Shown: piece after piece, positions 25,164-32,961 of the stretch
Layout: each line of letters starts with the position of its first letter
How positions within the stretch are numbered: the first letter of the stretch is position 1
Source of the DNA: Ignavibacteria bacterium RIFOXYB12_FULL_35_14
GTDB taxonomy: Bacteria > Bacteroidota > Ignavibacteria > Ignavibacteriales > Ignavibacteriaceae
Length of the DNA stretch: 32,961 nt
Reading direction: 5' to 3'
NCBI GenBank assembly: GCA_001803045.1
Contig: MHAR01000039.1
Coordinates: 1-32,961, forward strand
Program-made: the position numbers and the translations under genes
Notes under the pieces: generated by a model
Databases searched by the model: none
What the model was told of the DNA's origin: nothing
Seen by the model: the letters and a program-made list of their open reading frames with translations, nothing else

Positions 25164-26062
25164 TGAAAAAAGAGATTAAAAATATTGCTGCTTCTGTAAG
25201 AGCAAGGTTGATAAACATTGCCAATGAAAGTAAGAGAGATTATAATGCAATTCTGGGGCTCTATTTTCAAGAACGTTTTCTTTATCGTCTTTCTATTTCT
25301 AGTTATCAACCGAGACTTATTCTTAAAGGGGCATTGCTTCTGATGATGAGTGATATTTCAAAGTTTCGTCCCACAAAGGATATTGATTTGCTTAGCAAAG
25401 CAGCTTTTAATGAAATGAACGAATGCAAAGAAGTGATAAAAGAAATTGTGTCAATTGATTTTAACGATGGTGTTGAGTTTATTGTTGATAAGATTTCTGT
25501 TGAAAAAATTCAAGAAAAAGAAAATAATTTTGGTTTGAGAGTTCATCTGCCATATAAAATGGACACCATTAAAGGTTATCTCTCAGTAGATATTGGTTTT
25601 GGTGACAAAATTATTGAGGGACCCCACGAAATTGATTTCCCAATCCTACTCAATTTTCCCGCTCCTCGAATCATGGTTTATTCTTTGGAATCTGCTGTAG
25701 CAGAAAAGTTTGAGGCAATCGTGAATCTAAATTTTACTACTAGCAGAATGAAAGACTTTTATGATCTTCTCTTTATTGCGGAACGGACAAGTTTTAGAAT
25801 GAATTCTCTGAAAGACGCTATTCTGGCAACTTTTAATAATAGAGGTACGAGTATTGAAGATCGCCAAACAATTTATGATACATCATTCAAGCAAAATTCG
25901 CAGAAGCAAATTCAATGGTCATCTTTTCTCAAACTAAACAAACTAACTGTAGAAACTGATTTTGCAATGGTTGTAGATAAAATCAATACATTCATCGAAC
26001 CAATTTTTAATAACCAAACGAAAAACAATTGGGATAACAATTCATGGAAATGGAATTACTAG
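25163..26062 (+). CDS. abiEii: AbiEii nucleotidyltransferase toxin
   Basis: This 299-aa protein is of the AbiEii/DUF1814 nucleotidyltransferase family, toxins that stop growth during phage infection. LILKGALLLMMSD and RPTKDIDLLSK (DxD-type metal site) are near the N-terminus, followed by VDIGFGD and AVAEKFEAIVNL (catalytic-type E and K) and MKDFYDLL. LKGALLL replaces the GGT of some relatives but keeps the GG/GA-type turn. The first codon overlaps the abiEi stop, so the two are translationally coupled. It lies directly downstream of the R-M operon, as part of a defence island. Confidence 0.92.
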   Translation: MKKEIKNIAASVRARLINIANESKRDYNAILGLYFQERFLYRLSISSYQPRLILKGALLLMMSDISKFRPTKDIDLLSKAAFNEMNECKEVIKEIVSIDFNDGVEFIVDKISVEKIQEKENNFGLRVHLPYKMDTIKGYLSVDIGFGDKIIEGPHEIDFPILLNFPAPRIMVYSLESAVAEKFEAIVNLNFTTSRMKDFYDLLFIAERTSFRMNSLKDAILATFNNRGTSIEDRQTIYDTSFKQNSQKQIQWSSFLKLNKLTVETDFAMVVDKINTFIEPIFNNQTKNNWDNNSWKWNY

Positions 26063-26103
26063 CTGCTAATAGATTAATATTTAATTCTTAATAAAATTCA
26101 AAA

Positions 26104-27262
26104 ATGACAATTATGTATTTCAGTAGAGCGCTCATCAGTATTATTTTCATAATACTTATTAATTGTAATTTATTCGCACAGGAATTTTCTTTTGCTGCGA
26201 TGTCGGATAGTCGTGGAAGTGTTAATGGAGTTAATGAGTCTGTGCTGACTAAATTAGTAAATCACCTAGTTACAAACCAACAGGAAGCCAAGTTTTTATT
26301 TTTCATTGGTGATATGGTTGACGGAAATGTACATGATGCTGATATCACAATATCTCAACTGCAATTCTGGAAAGAAACAATGTCTCCGATTTACAACAAT
26401 CCGGATATGATTTGGCCTTATATATGGCCTATAGTTGGCAATCATGAAGTACGAAGGAGAGAAGATGAAGACAATTTCCGCAGATTATTCCAGGATGTTT
26501 TTATGAATGGACCTGATGATGAAGTTGGATTAACCTATTCATTTGATTATAACAATGTTCATTTCGCTGTGGTGAATACTAATCGATGGTACTATGGCGA
26601 TTTAATTGATACAACGGATGATCGAAGAGATTGGCATTATTTAAAATATATTGATTGGCTTGAAAAAGATTTATCTGCGGCACACCAAAGAAATGTGAAT
26701 CACATATTTGTTCTTGGTCATGAAATGCCTTTTCCTATCGGCGGACACTTGAGAGATGGGTTACCAAATTTAGGTCTTAAGTTAACTCTTCCATTGGATT
26801 CAACAAGATTGTGATATTTAAACCAGAGAAATAAGTTTTGGGAGTTGTTAAGTGAATATAAAGTTGCAGCATATATTTGCGGGCATGAACATAGTTATGG
26901 CAGACAATCGGTTGATGGAGTTTATCAGGTAGTTGCAGGAAGTTCCGGCGCTCCGTTATATTATTTCAATCCAAAGTATGGTGATAATCCTGAACAAAAA
27001 CTGCCCCGGACAGGAAATGACTTATAATGAAGCACTTCCTTATTATCAAGTGTTAAATTATAAACACGGCATTGGAGATGATTGCCAGGCGTCGGAAGAT
27101 TTTTTAGGTTTACGGGCATTTCATTATGTAATCTTTAATGTAAGTGATGATGAAATTGAAGTGAAAACATACGGCGGTTTTCCGAAAGAGGGCAGCTCGA
27201 CTGAATTGGGAAGTGAAATAAATTTGATTGATGAATTTGTAATAAATAAATCGCCATTTTAA
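26104..27262 (+). pseudogene. Secreted metallophosphoesterase, broken
   Basis: A signal peptide (about 1-26, ending NLFAQ) is followed by the calcineurin-like phosphoesterase motifs: AAMSDSRGS, FFIGDMVDG, PIVGNHEVR, VLGHEMPF and, after the break, ICGHEHSYG. An in-frame TGA at 26812-26814 interrupts the gene; the same frame continues directly (YLNQRNKFWELLSEYK). A second break, a +1 shift near the A5 run (26996-27000) or C4 run (27004-27007), moves the rest (EMTYNEALPYYQVLNYK) into another frame up to 27262. The whole would be a protein of about 385 aa. With two breaks it is probably dead, unless both are assembly errors. manA follows 10 nt later. Confidence 0.85.
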
Positions 27263-27272
27263 AAAGAGATCC

Positions 27273-28475
27273 ATGCTTAAATCACAACCATATAAACTAA
27301 AAAACACGATTCAGAATTATAAATGGGGAACCATGGGGAAGAATGCCTTCATACCAAAGCTGCTGAATATCAAAGCTGACAAGGATAAACCTTATGCTGA
27401 GCTTTGGATGGGTGCGCATCCAAAAGCTCCTTCGCAAATTTTGATCGATGGTAAAGAACATGATTTGAATGAAATTATTCGACAGTATCCAGGAGAAATG
27501 CTTGGCAGCAAAGTTTCAAAAAGATTCTCAGGCACACTGCCATTTCTTTTCAAAGTACTATCTGCTAATGAAGCACTCTCGATTCAAGTTCATCCAAGCA
27601 AAAGACAAGCAAAGGCATTGCATAAAAAAGATCCAATAAATTATTCCGACCCAAACCAGAAGCTTGAGATTGCAATTGCACTGGATTCCCTTACAGCTCT
27701 CATCGGGTTTAAGCCGCTCAAGCAAATAACAAAAATGCTGAAAGATTATCCGGAAATCCGGGATTTTATCGGAGCAAATGTTAGGTCAATTTCGGTAAAG
27801 AGAAACAACTTTAAAGAGATGTTTACTCGATTGGTTAAGAAATCACTTTCTGATCCCGGGGAACTAAATATGGTCATTCAAAATCTTAGCAATAGAATCA
27901 GCAAGAAGAAAACTAAAACTGAAGTAGAAAAATATTTCATTGCTCTTCATAAAAAATATGATAACGACATTGGTTTGCTTATTCTTTTCTTTCTAAATCT
28001 TGCTCACTTAAAAAGGGGAGAGGCAATTTTTACAAAACCTGGAATTCCGCATGCATATCTTAAAGGTAATATACTTGAGTGCATGTCGAATTCAGATAAT
28101 GTAATTCGTGCGGGTTTGACTCCAAAGTACAAGGATATGAAAAATTTGTTGAAAGTGCTGACTTTTGAATTGGGTTCACCAAAAGTTTCCAAAGGATTTA
28201 GAAAAGGAAACTCGGTAGTTTATAAAACCGATGCAAAGGAATTTGTAATCCAGATATTTAATTCAAGTAATAAGGCTCTGAACTTTGAGAATCAAACCGG
28301 TCCAAGGATTTTACTTATTCTTAATGGTGCTGTTAAAATTTCTTTTAATGGTGAAGGTGAATTGAAGTCTGAGAAGTTCATAAAAGGAAATTCTGTTTTT
28401 CTTCCGTCGATTCTCTCAAAATTTAAAATAACTACCGAAAAATCTTGGAGCTTTGTTTTAGTATCGGTGCCGTAG
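27273..28475 (+). CDS. manA: Mannose-6-phosphate isomerase, class I (ManA)
   Basis: ManA interconverts mannose-6-phosphate and fructose-6-phosphate in the cytoplasm, feeding GDP-mannose synthesis or mannose use. The 400-aa protein has the class I layout: YAELWMGAHPKAPS near 40-54, LSIQVHPSKRQA and YSDPNQKLEIAIAL (zinc ligands Q, H and E), then FTKPGIPHAYLKGNILECMS and SDNVIRAGLTPKYKD. The C-terminal cupin half is also seen. AAAAGAGA lies just before the ATG. It may have been transcribed with the broken phosphoesterase upstream. Confidence 0.95.
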   Translation: MLKSQPYKLKNTIQNYKWGTMGKNAFIPKLLNIKADKDKPYAELWMGAHPKAPSQILIDGKEHDLNEIIRQYPGEMLGSKVSKRFSGTLPFLFKVLSANEALSIQVHPSKRQAKALHKKDPINYSDPNQKLEIAIALDSLTALIGFKPLKQITKMLKDYPEIRDFIGANVRSISVKRNNFKEMFTRLVKKSLSDPGELNMVIQNLSNRISKKKTKTEVEKYFIALHKKYDNDIGLLILFFLNLAHLKRGEAIFTKPGIPHAYLKGNILECMSNSDNVIRAGLTPKYKDMKNLLKVLTFELGSPKVSKGFRKGNSVVYKTDAKEFVIQIFNSSNKALNFENQTGPRILLILNGAVKISFNGEGELKSEKFIKGNSVFLPSILSKFKITTEKSWSFVLVSVP

Positions 28476-28497
28476 TTAATCATTATAAGTTTTAAAA

Positions 28498-28522
28498 AAA
28501 TGCCGGATCAAGTCCGGCATTT
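28498..28522. terminator. Hairpin terminator after manA, bidirectional type
   Basis: AAATGCCGGA (28498-28507) and TCCGGCATTT (28513-28522) form a 10-bp stem with a 5-nt loop, 22 nt past the manA stop. The T-run is weak on the plus strand (TTT) but long on the minus strand (seven T after the stem), so it should stop minus-strand transcription better. Confidence 0.75.
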
Positions 28523-28731
28523 CGTAAAGTACCATCAATTCTTTCAGCATTTAGGATTATTCCAGAGAATGTTTCACGATTTGCTTTAGTCACTGTTCCT
28601 TTATAGAAAGATTAAACCCTATTGCATATTTACAGGAAGTTTAATAGTCATTTACGACTTTATTAATATCTGTAGAAATTTATTTTTTACTCGTTTAGCT
28701 TAGTAAGTCGCCTTGCGCATATGTGAAAAAT

Positions 28732-28783
28732 ACAAACCCAGTTCCTAACGCATAGCCCTATAAATCAAAGGAACTGGGTTTGT
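28732..28783. repeat. Perfect 15-bp inverted repeat
   Basis: ACAAACCCAGTTCCT (28732-28746) and AGGAACTGGGTTTGT (28769-28783) are perfect reverse complements with a 22-nt loop. The minus-strand side is followed by a T-rich tract. It sits alone in the gene-free stretch 28476-29018. It may be a hairpin of a small RNA or a terminator. Confidence 0.6.
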
Positions 28784-28803
28784 TTGCGAATTTTCATCAT
28801 TAT

Positions 28804-28918
28804 CTTGCGTAACGTGAGTTAGTCACACACATTACGTTCAGGAGTTTTGACCTTATCAGCTTGTAAGAAATAAAGTGATAAGGTTTGTGCACTTTGTATC
28901 ACTTTTGTTACTAAGGTT
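28804..28918. repeat. Palindromic element B, related to element A
   Basis: CCTTATCA (28851-28858) and TGATAAGG (28876-28883) are inverted. ACCTTATCAGCTTGTAAG (28850-28867) resembles the right end of element A (ACCTTATTAGCTTATTAT). TATCAC plus GTTACTAAGGTT (28907-28918) matches element A at 11926-11937 exactly over 12 nt, and CTTGCGTAACGTGA (28804-28817) resembles CTTAGTAACGGTGA at 12031. The pieces are in the order right-end then left-end, so it may be the joined remains of two copies. Confidence 0.45.
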
Positions 28919-28970
28919 GTTTCTAGTAATGCAACTAATCGCACCGACAGGAACATTTATTTAAAATAAA

Positions 28971-28997
28971 AAAGCCGGCAGATAAACCACCGGCTTT
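28971..28997 (-). terminator. Rho-independent terminator of the secDF operon
   Basis: On the minus strand an 8-bp GC-rich stem (AAAGCCGG / CCGGCTTT) with an 11-nt loop is followed by a T-run (TTTTTTATTTT). It lies 22 nt past the secF stop. The elements between this and 28476 have no coding assignment. Confidence 0.8.
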
Positions 28998-29018
28998 GCG
29001 CTTTAATTAAAGAATAAT

Positions 29019-30158
29019 CTAAAACTCAATTTTCTTATTAGTCTTGGTAGCGTAATCATAAACTAAAACGCTCGCAATAAAGATTGATGAATAAGTACCA
29101 ATTACGATTCCGAAAAACAATGTGAAAGCAAAAGCTCTTAAAACCTCACCACCGAAGATAAGAATAACGAGTATCGATAGTAATGTTGCACCACCAGTCA
29201 AGACTGTTCTGCTCATGGTTTTATTCAAGCTCATATTCATTAGCTGGTAAAGAGGCATTACCTTATGAATCTTCATATTTTCACGAACTCTATCGAAGAC
29301 AACAACAGTATCATTAATTGAATAACCGATAAGAGTTAGAAATGCTGCTACTATAGCCAAATCAATTTCCAAATTCAGTCCAGGAATTAGTCCGTAAAGA
29401 ATCGAATAAAGTCCGAGAGTAATAAGTACATCGTGGAAAAGTGCGAGAACGGCTGTAAATGCAAATATAAATTTAAATCTAAATGCTAGGTAAAGTAGTA
29501 TTACAATAAGTGATAGGAAGATAGCAATCACAGCATCTTGTTTTAATTCTTTTCCGACTTTTGGACCAATCTGATCTTCCTTTAGAACCTGGAAAGGATT
29601 ATCTTTCATTTTTTCGCGGATATTTTCTTTAATCCACTGAGCAATACCAATTGAAACAATTACTTCAGTGTTTGTGGGTTCTTCAGAAACTTTGTTGGCT
29701 TGGAAACCAGCTTCAATCAATTTATCCAAAATTATTTTTGTAGTATCCGGATTGGGAAAAGAATAGGTGATAGACTTGCTTGTTGAATCCACAATACTTC
29801 GCTTAAGCCCTGGCAGCACATTTTCAATCTGATTGTCAATATTCCGAATGGCTTTCGAATAAATATCCGGCGGGATGTTTTGTAATTCGGTGTTTATCAA
29901 AATTTGATTATCACCACCATAAGTTTTTAACTCAACATTTCCCAACCCAATATTTTGAATCTGATTTCTCACTGTACCAATGTTTACAGGTTTTTCAAAT
30001 TGTAAAACGATTTCTGACCCGCCGTTAAAGTCGGTCCCGAATTCCAATCCACGAAATATTATATTTATAAGTCCTAATAAGAATATAGATCCAGAGATTA
30101 TGTAAAAAATCTTTCTTTTACCTATGAAATCAACGTTTAAGTTTTGAAATATTCTCAT
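29019..30158 (-). CDS. secF: Protein translocase subunit SecF
   Basis: SecF works with SecD at the inner membrane to drive the late steps of Sec-dependent export using the proton gradient. The 379-aa protein has TM1 at about 17-35, then the conserved GLEFGTDFNGGSEIVLQF (about 37-54), an extracytoplasmic P4-like domain, and five TM segments from about 205 onward with LIGYSINDTVVVFDRVREN. An AAGGAG sequence lies 11 nt before the ATG. It is 28 nt downstream of secD and ends at the terminator at 28971-28997. Confidence 0.96.
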   Translation of the reverse strand: MRIFQNLNVDFIGKRKIFYIISGSIFLLGLINIIFRGLEFGTDFNGGSEIVLQFEKPVNIGTVRNQIQNIGLGNVELKTYGGDNQILINTELQNIPPDIYSKAIRNIDNQIENVLPGLKRSIVDSTSKSITYSFPNPDTTKIILDKLIEAGFQANKVSEEPTNTEVIVSIGIAQWIKENIREKMKDNPFQVLKEDQIGPKVGKELKQDAVIAIFLSLIVILLYLAFRFKFIFAFTAVLALFHDVLITLGLYSILYGLIPGLNLEIDLAIVAAFLTLIGYSINDTVVVFDRVRENMKIHKVMPLYQLMNMSLNKTMSRTVLTGGATLLSILVILIFGGEVLRAFAFTLFFGIVIGTYSSIFIASVLVYDYATKTNKKIEF

Positions 30159-30186
30159 CTATTTAATGTCTCCTTAAATCCTTTTA

Positions 30187-32121
30187 TTAACCAAGTGAAA
30201 TTTTTAATCCTTTAGCAACCATGAAATCTAAAATTAACCTGCAGATAACTAATGCACTAAATAAGCTGGTTATAATTCCTATCATCAATGTTAAAGCAAA
30301 ACCTTGAACGGGACCGGTACCAAACTGATAGAGAATTAATCCAGTAAAAAATGTTGTGATGTTTGAATCAATAATTGCTGCTAAAGCTTTAGAGAATCCA
30401 CTATCAACCGAAGCTTTTATGGTTTTTCCAGTTCCTAGTTCCTCTCTCATTCTTTCAAATATTAGAACGTTTGCATCAACTGCCATTCCTATTGTAAGAA
30501 TTATTCCTGCGATACCGGGAAGAGTAAGAGTTGCTCCAAAACCGGCTAAAACACCTAATGTGAAAAGAATAGTAAAAATTAATGTAAGTGCAGCAACTGA
30601 ACCTGATTTTTGATAGTATAAAATCATGAACAGACCAACAACAAAGTAGCCAATTATTGCTGAGGTCAATCCGCTTTTAACAGAATCCTGCCCAAGAGAT
30701 GGACCAACTGTTCTTTCTTCAATAATATCAACAGGTGCAGGAAGAGCACCGGCTTTTAATACGATCTCAAGCAGCTTAGCTTCTTCCATGTCTGCCATTC
30801 CTTCAATTTGAGATCTGCCGCCGGGAATTTTGCCGCGGACAACAGGAGCTGAGAAAGCAACTCCATCCAACATAATTGCAATTCTTTTACCTACATTAGC
30901 TCCGGTTATTCTAGCCCAATCGGTAGCACCTTCGCTGTTCATTTCCATGCTGACAATCGGCGAGGAAGTATTCGGATCAATATTTGCCTGTGCATCTGTT
31001 ATTACTCCTCCTGTTAATTCGGGATTCTTGTTCACCAGGTACATCATATAAATATTTTCACCTTTATCAACGCCAACCGGTTTTGCTGAATATACAAACT
31101 CGACATTGTTCGGCATTACTTTTTGAACATCTTCGCGGTTAAGATACTGTGTCAATAAACTTTTCTGATTCTCACGAACATAAGCGTCTGCAGATTGACC
31201 TTGCGGATCCAACATCGCAATAGCAAAGAAAGGATGTTCTTTTTTAAATTCTTCTTCAGATAATTGTTTTTGCTCACTCGTATCAGCAGCAATTAACGAT
31301 GTATCTTTGGCTTCAATTTTTACCGTTGCTGTGGTATCGGTTTTAGTAGTATCCTCAAGATTTTTTCCGGCGAGCACATTATCAATTTTTTGCATTAGAG
31401 AAACTGCGAATTCCGGATCTTTTAGAATTCTGAACTCAAGCAGCGCAGTGCCTTGCAAAAGATTTTTCGCCTCTTCTTCTTTAGCTACACCTGGAAGTTC
31501 TACGATTATTCTTCGGCTGCCCTGTCTTTGAATGGAGGGTTCCGATACTCCATATTGGTCAACACGATTTCTAATAATTTCTATAGCACGGCTAACCGCA
31601 TCTTCTGAATCTTCTTTTAACCTACTAAGAATTTCATCATCATCTTCACGAATTGTTCCGAAGTAACGGCTTAGTCTAATTTGGCGCTGTTCAAATTTTC
31701 TACCTACTATGTCTACTACCGATTCATTAGATAAAGCCACTTCTTTTTCTGCTTCTGTTAATACTTTTTTGAAAACATCATCAGGATTTTTAGCTAATTT
31801 TTCCATAAGTTTTACAGTGTTAACTTCTAAAACGACACGCATTCCACCTTGCAAATCCAAACCGAGTTTAATTCTTTTTTGTCTGGTTTCGGCAATGGAT
31901 GGATCTGATACTCGGATGCTGTCCTCAAAAGCAATAAGCTTTTTCTGAAGATCTTGCTTTGTGATCTCAGGGTGAGTTCGTTTTATCTCTTCTTGTTTCT
32001 TAGTAACGGTTTCTGTGATACTTTTCGTGTTGCTGTAATCTTTGTAGGTTGGCCAAAGGAGATAAACAGCTAATACAAGTGCTGCAAGAATGATAATGAT
32101 TTTAAATCTAAATTCTTTCAT
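30187..32121 (-). CDS. secD: Protein translocase subunit SecD
   Basis: SecD pairs with SecF in the membrane. The 644-aa protein has an N-terminal TM (about 6-23), the signature IKLGLDLQGGMRVVLEV (about 84-100), P1 domain motifs (RAIEIIRNRVDQYGVSEPSI, RIIVELPG), the GKRIAIMLDGVAFSAP segment, and five C-terminal TMs with LTIGMAVDANVLIFERMREE. An unusual threonine/aspartate-rich insert (about 255-285, with many KxDT) lies in the periplasmic region, as in many FCB-group SecD proteins. No promoter is assigned; 32122-32333 holds no gene. Confidence 0.96.
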   Translation of the reverse strand: MKEFRFKIIIILAALVLAVYLLWPTYKDYSNTKSITETVTKKQEEIKRTHPEITKQDLQKKLIAFEDSIRVSDPSIAETRQKRIKLGLDLQGGMRVVLEVNTVKLMEKLAKNPDDVFKKVLTEAEKEVALSNESVVDIVGRKFEQRQIRLSRYFGTIREDDDEILSRLKEDSEDAVSRAIEIIRNRVDQYGVSEPSIQRQGSRRIIVELPGVAKEEEAKNLLQGTALLEFRILKDPEFAVSLMQKIDNVLAGKNLEDTTKTDTTATVKIEAKDTSLIAADTSEQKQLSEEEFKKEHPFFAIAMLDPQGQSADAYVRENQKSLLTQYLNREDVQKVMPNNVEFVYSAKPVGVDKGENIYMMYLVNKNPELTGGVITDAQANIDPNTSSPIVSMEMNSEGATDWARITGANVGKRIAIMLDGVAFSAPVVRGKIPGGRSQIEGMADMEEAKLLEIVLKAGALPAPVDIIEERTVGPSLGQDSVKSGLTSAIIGYFVVGLFMILYYQKSGSVAALTLIFTILFTLGVLAGFGATLTLPGIAGIILTIGMAVDANVLIFERMREELGTGKTIKASVDSGFSKALAAIIDSNITTFFTGLILYQFGTGPVQGFALTLMIGIITSLFSALVICRLILDFMVAKGLKISLG

Positions 32122-32333
32122 AGTTTACGTCTTGGTTAGATTGATTTTTCAAAAATAAGGTCAACAAAATTATCAGTATGGGGCTTGAAAGTCAATTAAA
32201 TCGGTTAAAAATAAAATTTTTAAAATCTATTCCTTTTTAATAATCCTAATTTTTTTAAATTAAGATAGAGAGCTAATACAGTTCCTTCATGTTGTTTAAA
32301 TCGTTCGTGAGGAATTGGGTTAGTAAATCATAA

Positions 32334-32961
32334 TTAAAGGATTTCTATGATTTTCTTTATTAGACTCTCAAATTTATGCTGAACGAGATTGGCTGTTTCA
32401 GTAACTTCAGCATGCGACAGTTTTTTATCGGTCAAACCTGCAGCATAATTTGTTATGCAGGAAATTGAAGCGGTTTCCATTCCTAAATATCCCGCATATA
32501 TTGCTTCATGAACTGTAGACATTCCAACTGCATCTCCCCCAAATATTGATATATATCTAATTTCAGCCGGAGTTTCATAGCTTGGACCTTTTGTGTACCA
32601 GTAAACACCCTCTTTCAGTTCTATCTTTTCTTCCATTGCGGCTTCCTTAATTTTTTTATTAAGATTAGCTGATGGCATCGAATAAAAATTTTTCTTTCCG
32701 TCTTCTGAAGCTAATCCTATTAAGGAGGTTAATTCTTTTTTAAGAGATATTCCATTAAATGAGGTTGTTAGCATCAAGTCGCCGGGTTTGTAGTTTGGAT
32801 TGATTCCTCCCGCAGCATTTGTAAGAATAATTTTAGGGCAGCTAAGTTTAGAGGATATGAAGACAGGTAATATGCATTGTTGAATTGAATAACCTTCGTA
32901 AAGATGAATTCTTCCTTGAAAAAGCAGTATTTTTTTTCCAGCATACGCCGCAAAATGAATT
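32334..32961 (-). CDS. Purine nucleoside phosphorylase, 5' end outside window
   Basis: The frame continues beyond the right edge of the window. It reads IHFAAYAGKKILLFQGRIHL and then YEGYSIQQCILPVF, IILTNAAGGINPNYKPGDLM, YTKGPSYETPAEIRYIS, AVGMSTVHEAIYAGYLG and ISCITNYAAGL. These are the hallmarks of trimeric (PunA/DeoD-like class I) purine nucleoside phosphorylase, which splits purine nucleosides with phosphate. The visible part is about 209 residues of an expected 270 or so. The stop is at 32334-32336. No terminator is clear downstream. Confidence is limited only by the missing start. Confidence 0.93.
   Translation of the reverse strand, partial: IHFAAYAGKKILLFQGRIHLYEGYSIQQCILPVFISSKLSCPKIILTNAAGGINPNYKPGDLMLTTSFNGISLKKELTSLIGLASEDGKKNFYSMPSANLNKKIKEAAMEEKIELKEGVYWYTKGPSYETPAEIRYISIFGGDAVGMSTVHEAIYAGYLGMETASISCITNYAAGLTDKKLSHAEVTETANLVQHKFESLIKKIIEIL

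Noticed and set aside
26812-26814. TGA as a recoded Trp or selenocysteine codon in the phosphoesterase
   Set aside because: TGA is a normal stop elsewhere in the window, no SECIS-like structure is evident, and the gene carries a second break downstream.
28492-28593. A 33-aa minus-strand frame with a GTG start and AAAGGA upstream
   Set aside because: Its last third is the terminator hairpin (GLDPAF from the stem), and no family is recognisable; most likely chance.

Overview
The window is AT-rich bacterial DNA with tightly packed genes. Its purA, secD/secF and manA genes, its use of several GAF-SpoIIE phosphatases with STAS proteins, and A-rich gene starts that often lack a strong Shine-Dalgarno sequence suggest the FCB group, perhaps Ignavibacteria or a relative. 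This placement is an inference from gene style, not from a marker gene.

Layout. 1-604 has no clear gene but holds two hairpin/SD/micro-ORF modules. 605-4565 holds nadA, an orphan histidine kinase, purA and a STAS protein. 4803-6961 is an ECF sigma factor with a membrane anti-sigma-like protein. 7212-14667 is a signalling block: three SpoIIE/PP2C phosphatases (one membrane-GAF, one double-GAF, one PDZ-membrane-GAF), a STAS antagonist and an RsbW-like kinase, which together look like a partner-switching module.

14770-26062 is a defence island. A type I restriction-modification operon runs hsdM, a PIN-like/coiled-coil/two-TM protein, hsdS, then (after a DUF559 unit bounded by inverted repeats) the scar of a second type I system, a small winged-helix-like ORF, hsdR and a YgjP-like metallopeptidase. 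An AbiEi/AbiEii toxin-antitoxin pair follows, with two copies of a 47-bp palindromic operator upstream. 26104-27262 is a decayed secreted metallophosphoesterase, followed by manA. 28476-29018 is a repeat-rich gene-free stretch. secD-secF (minus strand) and the 3' part of a purine nucleoside phosphorylase (minus strand, cut by the window end) complete the window.

The best candidates for something undescribed are the PIN-like membrane protein inside the R-M operon, the DUF559 unit inside inverted repeats, the hsdR'/hsdS' fusion scar, and a family of nested palindromic elements seen at 11889-12078 and 28804-28918.
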